Positions 1-4,216 of a stretch of 5,058 nt of DNA are shown one piece after another; within the stretch, counting starts at the first letter, position 1, and the number at the start of each line of letters is the position of its first letter. The DNA is from a candidate division LCP-89 bacterium. GTDB lineage: Bacteria > Electryoneota > B3-LCP. The translations under genes were made by a program, and so were the position numbers. Under the pieces are notes generated by a model. The model saw only the letters and a program-made list of their open reading frames with translations. It ran no database searches and had not been told where the DNA came from. Where the stretch lies: NCBI GenBank assembly GCA_025774735.1, contig JALGZU010000230.1:1-5058 (forward strand), read 5' to 3'.

Positions 1-26
1 TCCAGCATCTTTTTTCCTGTATCCAT
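1..26 (-). CDS. 5' end of an unidentified gene downstream of recR (partial)
   Basis: An ATG at 26-24 is preceded by a good ribosome binding site (GAGGA ending four bases before the ATG). It opens a frame reading M-D-T-G-K-K-M-L before the window ends. It lies on the same strand as recR and 85 bp beyond the recR stop. It may therefore be the next gene of the cluster or have its own promoter; no convincing promoter or terminator was seen in 27-111. Eight codons are too few to identify the product. The call rests only on the start codon, the Shine-Dalgarno sequence and the lack of a stop. Confidence 0.5.
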
Positions 27-111
27 AGATTCCTCGAATGTATGTTAAGGTGATCCCTCGGTATAGGTTATGTACGTTGGGGTTGAATTAATTTTTCTTC
101 ACTGCGCAGCG

Positions 112-711
112 TCACAGCTCTCCTCTCCCCTGCAACGCCCGCGAAAGCGTTGCCTCGTCGGCGAACTCCAGTTCGGAACCGACTGGCAGGCCCCGGGCGA
201 TGCGCGTTACCCTGGCTCCGGTGCCCTTCAGCCGCTGCGCCAGCAGCATGGCCGTCGTTTCACCTTCAGTCGTCGGGTTGGTAGCGACGATGACCTCGCC
301 GATGTGATCCCGTTTGATGCGGGCGATCAGGTGGTCGATGTGCAGGTCGGCTTCGTTCTGGTGATCCAGCGGGGAGAGGACCCCCCCCAGCACGTGGTAG
401 AGACCGGTGTACGCTCCCGATTTTTCGATCGGCAGGATGTCCGACGCCTGTTCGACCACGCAGACCGTCTGCCGGTCGCGCTTCGGGTCGGAACAGATGG
501 GGCACTGCTTACCTTCGGCAATGTTGAAGCAGGTCCGGCAGATGGTGAGCCGGTTTTTCACGGCCATCAGGGCATCCGCCAGCTTGCGAGCTTGCTCCGG
601 CGGCTTGCGCAGCACATGGAGCGCCATCCGCTGGGCTGATTTCTTGCCCACGCCCGGCAGCCGAGCGAACTCATCGATGAGGTCCTGTAACGATGGGGGA
701 ATCGACGACAT
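112..711 (-). CDS. recR: Recombination mediator protein RecR
   Basis: RecR works with RecO (and RecF) to load RecA onto single-stranded DNA at gaps and stalled forks in the cytoplasm. At 199 residues the protein is the usual family length and looks complete. Visible in order: an N-terminal helix-hairpin-helix (LPGVGKKSAQRMALHVL, about 18-34); a four-cysteine zinc motif (C58, C61, C70, C73); a Toprim domain beginning at VCVVE (E87 acidic residue) with VLGGVLSPLD at 107-116 and ATNPTTEGE at 143-151; and the C-terminal conserved segment RIARGLPVGSELEFAD at 170-185. The ATG at 711 directly follows the ybaB stop (TAAATG, zero spacing). No clear Shine-Dalgarno sequence precedes it, so translation is probably coupled to ybaB. 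It is the last clearly identified gene of the dnaX-ybaB-recR cluster, the family's common setting. Confidence 0.97.
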   Translation of the reverse strand: MSSIPPSLQDLIDEFARLPGVGKKSAQRMALHVLRKPPEQARKLADALMAVKNRLTICRTCFNIAEGKQCPICSDPKRDRQTVCVVEQASDILPIEKSGAYTGLYHVLGGVLSPLDHQNEADLHIDHLIARIKRDHIGEVIVATNPTTEGETTAMLLAQRLKGTGARVTRIARGLPVGSELEFADEATLSRALQGRGEL

Positions 712-1050
712 TTACATGCCCGGCAGTTTGAATCCCGGTGGCAGGCCGCCCATCAGTCCGCTGGTCAGGGAGGACATCTTCTCGTCGGCGACTGCCCGGG
801 CATTCTGCAGCGCCTGATTGACCGCGGCGACGATCAAATCTTCCAGCATCTCGGCATCGTCCGGATCGATAACGTCCGGATCGATCTTGATTTCCAGGAT
901 CTCCTGCTTGCCGGAAGCCCGGACCGTGACCACACCCCCTCCCGCCGTCCCTTCAACTTCCAGTTGTTCCAGTTCGGCCTGAGCTCTGGCCATATCTTCC
1001 TGTAGTTTCTGCGCCTGTTTCATGAGACCGCCCATGCCAGGTGGTTTCAT
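712..1050 (-). CDS. ybaB: YbaB/EbfC family nucleoid-associated DNA-binding protein
   Basis: Members of this small family form dimers that bind DNA and associate with the nucleoid; their exact role is unsettled. The 112-residue product has typical family features: a Met/Gly-rich start followed by a long charged helix (about 8-33, MKQAQKLQEDMARAQAELEQ); the central strands with a GGGVVTVRASGKQEILEIKI segment (about 37-56); the PDVIDPDDAEMLEDLI motif (about 58-73) leading into a second helix VNQALQNARAVADEKM; and a Gly/Pro/Met-rich tail that fits the usual GLxxGxPPG-type ending. The ATG at 1050 has a strong Shine-Dalgarno sequence (AAGAGGA, five bases upstream). It sits 38 bp after dnaX and immediately before recR, an arrangement conserved in many bacteria. 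Identification as YbaB is firm; the gene name follows E. coli usage. Confidence 0.95.
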   Translation of the reverse strand: MKPPGMGGLMKQAQKLQEDMARAQAELEQLEVEGTAGGGVVTVRASGKQEILEIKIDPDVIDPDDAEMLEDLIVAAVNQALQNARAVADEKMSSLTSGLMGGLPPGFKLPGM

Positions 1051-1088
1051 AGTAGTCCTCTTAAGTTAACGTCGTTATATTCGTAGGT

Positions 1089-2720
1089 TCAGGCGATACG
1101 CTTGGCGCCCAGACAGCGGATGAGTTCCGTCTCCAGGGGATCTTCGGCCTGCGCCGCCTGCGTCATCTCGTCAATCTCCGACGGCGACAGCCGTTCGAAC
1201 CGGAAGCGCAGCGGCTGATCGAAAATCGCCTGAGTGCCGCTGTCCAGACTGCCGGTCGCCGCCACTTTCTGGAGGCGGTCGAGCTGGCGGTCGTGCAGGT
1301 CCTTGCCGAACCCGACCACCAGGGTGCTGTCTTCGAGCTTGCGCGGGTAGCCGAGCTTTATCTGGCATGCCAGCGGTATCTTGCCAACACAAATCCGGTC
1401 GATGAGATTGGACCAGTTCGAACGGATGGCACCGATGTCAACCGGAGTGGCGTTTGAAGGTGAGGCATCCACGGGCGGCTGACCCTTTCCACTCTCGACC
1501 TTAGGTGCTGCGGCCGGAGGGTCCTTCTTTGGATTGCCCTGCGGCGTTGGCGGCGCCTGGGGCGGTTTCCCGGCCGGTTTCGGTGGTGACGGATTGCCGC
1601 GCAATTCATCCAGCAGTTCTTCGATCTGTGCGGTCCGTTCGAGTGACGCCAGTCTGAGCAGGGTCAACTCGAGCTTCAATCTCGGCTGCGGATGCCTCCG
1701 GATCTCGGTCATGGCATCCTGCAGAATTGCCAATATGCGCAGCAGATCGTTGGTTTCAAACTTCGCCGCTTCAGTTTGATAGCGCTGCCGGGCTTCTTCA
1801 GGAGCTTCGATGTAGTCGACAGCCTTCGGGTCGGCGGCCTTCATGAAATTCAAAAAGTGATCGCTCATGCCGCGTAGCACTTCTCCGGGATTCAAGCCCC
1901 TGGCGTCTACGTCCTCCACGATGGGGAAGACTTCACCAACCTGGTTTTCAACGATCAGATCCGACATCCTGAAGTAGAGGTCTTCGGGGACGATCCCCAG
2001 GGCCGTCCTGACTTCTTCTGCCGTGATGCCCTCCGGAGCGAAGGTTGCCATCTGATCGAGCAGGCTTTGAGCGTCCCGCATGGCTCCATCCGCCCGCCTG
2101 GCTAAAAGAGCCAGCGCGCCGTCGTCGGTCTTGATATTTTCCTGCTCGCAGATATACCGCAGCTGCTTGGCGATCTCTCCTGTGGAAAGTCGTCTGAAGT
2201 CGAACCGCTGGCAGCGGGACAGGATGGTCGGCGGCACCCGGTTGATCTCCGTCGTGGCGAAGATGAACAGGGCGTGTTCCGGCGGCTCTTCCAGCGTCTT
2301 CAGAAGTGCATTGAACGCCTCGATGGTGAGCATGTGCACTTCGTCGATGATGTAGATCTTCTTTCTGCAGGCAGCCGGGTTGAAATGGATGTTGTCCCGA
2401 AGGTTGCGGATCTCGCCTACCCCCCGGTTCGAGGCGCCGTCGATCTCCAGCACGTCGAGGCTGCGGCCTTCCGAAATCTCGGTGCACGGGGTGCATTCGC
2501 CGCAGGGATCAGGAGTAGGACCCTGGACGCAGTTGACCGCTTTGGCCAGGAGGCGCGCCGTAGTGGTCTTCCCGATACCGCGCGGTCCGGAGAAGATATA
2601 GGCGTGAGCCGTCCGTCCGGCGCGGAGGGCGTTCTGCAGGGTCTTGCAGACACCGTCCTGGCCGACCACTTCAGCGAACGACTGCGGTCGCCATTTTCTC
2701 GCCGTGACCAGAAAGGACAT
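1089..2720 (-). CDS. dnaX: DNA polymerase III subunit gamma/tau (clamp loader ATPase)
   Basis: DnaX is the AAA+ motor of the replicative clamp loader; its tau form also ties the polymerase to the helicase. The protein is 543 residues from the ATG at 2720. Seen in order: Walker A GPRGIGKT (45-52); zinc-binding cysteines C64, C73, C76, C79; Walker B IYIIDEVH (122-129); sensor 1 region FATTE (154-158); the SRC arginine-finger motif (168-170); sensor 2 GAMRDAQSLLDQ (212-223); a helical domain III to about 374; a Pro/Ala/Lys-rich linker (about 375-426); and a tau-like C-terminal domain ending in the DPLETELIRCLG motif. An in-frame ATG at 2828 would add 36 residues unlike the family, and that stretch lies largely within the SRP RNA. 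The ATG at 2720 gives the canonical start MSFLVTARKWRPQ, and AGAGGA lies ten bases upstream. No A-rich slippery run was found in the linker, so a frameshifted gamma form is not supported. Confidence 0.97.
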   Translation of the reverse strand: MSFLVTARKWRPQSFAEVVGQDGVCKTLQNALRAGRTAHAYIFSGPRGIGKTTTARLLAKAVNCVQGPTPDPCGECTPCTEISEGRSLDVLEIDGASNRGVGEIRNLRDNIHFNPAACRKKIYIIDEVHMLTIEAFNALLKTLEEPPEHALFIFATTEINRVPPTILSRCQRFDFRRLSTGEIAKQLRYICEQENIKTDDGALALLARRADGAMRDAQSLLDQMATFAPEGITAEEVRTALGIVPEDLYFRMSDLIVENQVGEVFPIVEDVDARGLNPGEVLRGMSDHFLNFMKAADPKAVDYIEAPEEARQRYQTEAAKFETNDLLRILAILQDAMTEIRRHPQPRLKLELTLLRLASLERTAQIEELLDELRGNPSPPKPAGKPPQAPPTPQGNPKKDPPAAAPKVESGKGQPPVDASPSNATPVDIGAIRSNWSNLIDRICVGKIPLACQIKLGYPRKLEDSTLVVGFGKDLHDRQLDRLQKVAATGSLDSGTQAIFDQPLRFRFERLSPSEIDEMTQAAQAEDPLETELIRCLGAKRIA

Positions 2721-2730
2721 CGACTGGTAA

Positions 2731-2736
2731 TCCTCT
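2731..2736 (-). promoter_or_regulatory. Ribosome binding site of dnaX that decides its start
   Basis: On the minus strand this reads AGAGGA, ten bases before the ATG at 2720. It lies in the short gap after the 3' end of the SRP RNA (about 2757). This is the only good Shine-Dalgarno sequence compatible with the conserved DnaX N-terminus, and it argues against the upstream ATG at 2828. Confidence 0.7.
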
Positions 2737-2756
2737 AAAGACGATTCAAGTTTAAA

Positions 2757-3025
2757 GGCTGTGCCCCACCATCGAACTTTCGTAATCGTTTCACCTGGAG
2801 ATCGCCGATTCCAGCCAAGCTCTCCCACGGCACATGTGATGGTCGCTTACCGCTGCTCCCTCCCGGGCCTGACGGGGTTGGGCGATTTCCCATTGCGCGG
2901 GACTTGACCTTCAACATCACGTGTCTTCAGGATCCGGAAACAGAAAGACCTCAGGGTGGGTATTCGGCCCCGCTGGAGCGGATTTCGGGCTACAGGGCAC
3001 CGCTAACTCCCCGCCTAGCACAGCC
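2757..3025 (-). ncRNA. ffs: Signal recognition particle RNA, long bacterial type with Alu domain (scRNA/6S-like SRP RNA)
   Basis: This RNA, with Ffh protein, forms the particle that targets nascent membrane and secreted proteins to the translocase. The helix 8 core is unmistakable on the minus strand around 2842-2876: GUCAGG, a CCC-GGGA-GGG hairpin (GNRA tetraloop), then AGCAGCGGUAAG. Further 5' (about 2960-3025) are Alu-domain signatures close to the Bacillus scRNA: GUUAGCGGUGCCCUGUA, AUCCGCU, GGGCCGAAU and GAGGU. The ends pair perfectly (GGCUGUGC at 3025-3018 with GCACAGCC at 2764-2757). The long arm also pairs: CUUUC and GUUUC with GAAAG and GAAAC, GGUCAAGU with GCUUGGCU, and CCCGCG with UGUGCC/GUGGG-side bases. 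The deduced length of about 269 nt is near that of the Bacillus RNA. It lies 43 nt after a tRNA gene and just before dnaX, a known context for this gene. Exact ends are inferred from pairing and may shift by a few bases. Confidence 0.92.
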
Positions 3026-3068
3026 GTCTATATCCGGTAAGTCAGCCTGATCTTGAAGAGCAGATCCG

Positions 3069-3141
3069 TGGAGCTGAGCGGGATCGAACCGCCGACCTAT
3101 ACGTTGCGAACGTATCGCTCTCCCAGCTGAGCTACAGCCCC
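3069..3141 (-). tRNA. tRNA-Ala, anticodon CGC
   Basis: The minus strand folds into a full 73-nt cloverleaf. The acceptor stem GGGGCUG/CAGCUCC contains the G3-U70 wobble pair, the main alanine identity element. The D arm is GCUC/GAGC. The anticodon stem AUACG/CGUAU encloses the loop UUCGCAA, giving anticodon CGC (reads GCG). The T arm is GGCGG/CCGCU with loop UUCGAUC, and the discriminator base is A. The 3' CCA is not encoded; the genomic bases after the discriminator are CGG, so CCA must be added by nucleotidyltransferase. It is the first gene after the TTGACA promoter and is probably co-transcribed with the SRP RNA and released by RNase P and 3' processing. Confidence 0.97.
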
Positions 3142-3165
3142 GTTCAGGTTGAATTGTAGCACTAT

Positions 3166-3194
3166 AAAATAACATCCTCAAGGGGCAATGTCAA
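3166..3194 (-). promoter_or_regulatory. Sigma-70-type promoter for the tRNA-SRP RNA-dnaX cluster
   Basis: On the minus strand a perfect -35 box TTGACA (3194-3189) is followed by a 17-bp spacer and TATTTT (3171-3166). A TG dinucleotide one base upstream makes it an extended -10. The predicted start is near 3159, about 18 nt before the mature tRNA 5' end. The strong -35 box suits a stable-RNA promoter. Whether it also carries dnaX, ybaB and recR is inferred from the lack of a convincing terminator or other promoter between them. Confidence 0.72.
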
Positions 3195-3203
3195 CCCATT
3201 TGC

Positions 3204-3221
3204 CCTTGAAATCTTTCAGGG
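3204..3221. repeat. Near-perfect palindrome in the divergent intergenic region
   Basis: The arms CCTTGAAA and TTTCAGGG flank a 2-bp centre and match at seven of eight positions, with a core TGAAA-TC-TTTCA. It is centred about 53 bp upstream of the predicted tRNA transcript start and about 205 bp upstream of the predicted sigma-54 start on the other strand. The spacing would allow an activator or enhancer-binding-protein site for either side. No family can be assigned from the sequence alone, and a chance occurrence cannot be excluded. Confidence 0.35.
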
Positions 3222-3266
3222 ATAAAACCAGCGGAAACTTCCCTCTTTTCCGGCAGAATTTAACCC

Positions 3267-3295
3267 TTCAAAGCGGTAATTTATACCCGTAAAAT
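3267..3295 (+). promoter_or_regulatory. Candidate sigma-70 promoter upstream of the TPR gene
   Basis: TTCAAA (3267-3272), a 17-bp spacer and TAAAAT (3290-3295) form a plausible promoter with a start near 3302. It would yield a leader of about 145 nt to the preferred ATG at 3447. It would leave only about 19 nt before an alternative ATG at 3321, which has AGGA upstream. The -35 box is weak (four of six matches), so it is listed as a secondary candidate beside the sigma-54 site. Confidence 0.35.
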
Positions 3296-3391
3296 TGCCC
3301 TGGAATCGCCCCAGGAACCTATGCCTTTCAGGTTCACCAAAACTCTCCAATTATTTCGTGGATATCTCGGTTGGATCATTTTGACGATTTC

Positions 3392-3408
3392 CGGCACCGG
3401 AATTGCAA
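3392..3408 (+). promoter_or_regulatory. Sigma-54 (RpoN) -24/-12 promoter for the TPR gene
   Basis: The sequence reads cGGCAC-CGGAA-TTGCAA, matching the TGGCAC-N5-TTGCA consensus except for the first base. The invariant GG (3393-3394) and GC (3405-3406) are separated by the required 10 bp. Transcription would start near 3418, about 29 nt before the ATG at 3447 and ahead of its ribosome binding site. The -24 element lies inside a perfect inverted repeat, TTCCGG-CA-CCGGAA (3389-3402). If real, the gene needs RpoN and an ATP-dependent enhancer-binding protein bound upstream. Confidence 0.65.
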
Positions 3409-3436
3409 TGGATGGCATAAATGATAACGGCTTTCC

Positions 3437-3442
3437 AGGGGG
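3437..3442 (+). promoter_or_regulatory. Ribosome binding site favouring the 3447 start of the TPR gene
   Basis: AGGGGG lies four bases before the ATG at 3447 and downstream of the predicted sigma-54 transcript start. It supports this ATG over the in-frame ATGs at 3321 and 3408; the 3408 ATG would lie upstream of the predicted transcript start. Confidence 0.6.
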
Positions 3443-3446
3443 AATC

Positions 3447-4145
3447 ATGGCTGAAACACTGTTCGAGCGACGCGCTGCGGCGCAGGATCATTACCACCGG
3501 GGATTGGAACTGAAGAGGCAGGGATTTCTACTCGAAGCAGAGCAGGAATTCCGCAAGTCCATAGAGGCGGATCCGTGTTACTTCGATCCGGTTCTGGAGC
3601 TACTCGTCGAACAGGAAGAAGGGGGCTCCGAAGACCTCCGCACCGAGCATTTGCTGCGCCGTGCCGATCAGAAGTACAAGCTGGGCATAGCGTTGCTCAA
3701 GCACGGCCGGGGTGAGAAAGCCGTGCGCCACCTGCGAGCCGCTTGCGAGCTGGAGAAGGAGAATTCGAAGTACCACTGTGGCCTGGCGAAAGCCCTGATC
3801 GCCTGCGGCCTGGAGGGGGAAGCGATGGACGTCCTGCGGCGGGCGGCCAGATTTCTTGGGGGGTCCGATCCGGTTGAACACCGTGCTCTGGCCAACTTGA
3901 TGTTGGGGAAACTGCATATAAAGGCGGATCACAAGCACCGGGCCCGGCGGCGGCTGTTGCTGGCATGTTCCCTGGGTATAGATAACGAAGAGATTGCGCG
4001 CTTGCTTAAAAAGCTGGGCATCGGATCGCTGCGCAGGGCGTTTCTGATATCGCGGATGAGGCGGCAGGAAGCGGGAGCAGGCGAGGACAGAAACGTTCGG
4101 AGGGAACCCGTTGAGTTGCTGCTCACGCACGATGGCGGCGAATAG
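3447..4145 (+). CDS. Tetratricopeptide-repeat protein of unknown role
   Basis: The 232-residue product is largely helical, with TPR-like units at about 13-46 (HYHRGLELKRQGFLLEAEQE, then the FRKSIEADP end motif), 74-107 (YKLGIALLKHGRGEKAVRHL), 108-139 (YHCGLAKALIACGLEGEAMD) and a degenerate one at about 146-178. The C-terminal part, about 190-225, is strongly basic (RRAFLISRMRRQ). TPR folds are scaffolds for protein-protein contacts, so a partner-binding role is likely, but nothing shows which. No signal peptide or membrane segment follows this start, so a cytoplasmic location is inferred. The frame is open back to an ATG at 3321. That longer form adds 42 residues including a hydrophobic stretch (YLGWIILTISGTGIAM) and could be an anchor. 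The sigma-54 site and AGGGGG support 3447. The gene stands alone, divergent from the tRNA cluster. Confidence 0.8.
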   Translation: MAETLFERRAAAQDHYHRGLELKRQGFLLEAEQEFRKSIEADPCYFDPVLELLVEQEEGGSEDLRTEHLLRRADQKYKLGIALLKHGRGEKAVRHLRAACELEKENSKYHCGLAKALIACGLEGEAMDVLRRAARFLGGSDPVEHRALANLMLGKLHIKADHKHRARRRLLLACSLGIDNEEIARLLKKLGIGSLRRAFLISRMRRQEAGAGEDRNVRREPVELLLTHDGGE

Positions 4146-4169
4146 TTTTTGAACATCTGATGGAGAAAG

Positions 4170-4197
4170 AAAGGCCGGATTGTGAAATCCGGCCTTT
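4170..4197. terminator. Bidirectional intrinsic terminator between convergent genes
   Basis: A perfect 12-bp stem (4170-4181 with 4186-4197, core GGCCGGATT/AATCCGGCC) is closed by a GUGA tetraloop of the stable GNRA class. On the plus strand it runs into TTTTGCTTT, and on the minus strand into CCTTTCTTTC, so either transcript ends in a U-rich though interrupted tract. It lies 24 bp after the TPR gene stop and 19 bp beyond the stop of the convergent gene. Confidence 0.88.
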
Positions 4198-4216
4198 TGC
4201 TTTCCTCGGTGACGCT

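Noticed and set aside
27..111. Terminator or promoter between recR and the next minus-strand gene
   Set aside because: No GC-rich hairpin with a T tract is present. TTCAAC with TATACC at 16 bp on the minus strand is too weak to call.
70..639. Long plus-strand open frame opposite recR (189 codons), and similar frames opposite dnaX and the TPR gene
   Set aside because: They mirror well-identified genes, as often happens in GC-rich DNA, and show no protein family features or convincing ribosome binding sites of their own.
1480..1620. Programmed frameshift in dnaX producing a gamma subunit
   Set aside because: The Pro/Ala-rich linker is where E. coli and Thermus make gamma, but no A-AAA-AAG heptamer or long A run is present on the coding strand; the nearest is CCAAAGAAGG. 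Only the full-length tau form is supported.
2811..2911. A short 4.5S-type SRP RNA of about 100 nt
   Set aside because: The helix 8 core alone would fit this, but the flanks pair over a much longer range and the Alu-domain motifs lie 5' of it, so the long form explains more of the sequence.
3027..3032. TATAGA as a -10 box for a separate SRP RNA promoter
   Set aside because: It ends only one base before the paired 5' end of the RNA, so its start site would fall inside the terminal helix. The nearest -35-like sequence (TTCAAG) is 19 bp away and poor.
2735..3181. Small open frames on the minus strand overlapping the tRNA and SRP RNA
   Set aside because: They are shadows of structured RNA genes, with low-complexity products unlike known proteins.
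3204..3221. Palindrome as a transcription terminator
   Set aside because: The arms are AT-rich, the loop is only two bases and no T tract follows, and it lies between divergent promoters, where a binding site is more plausible.
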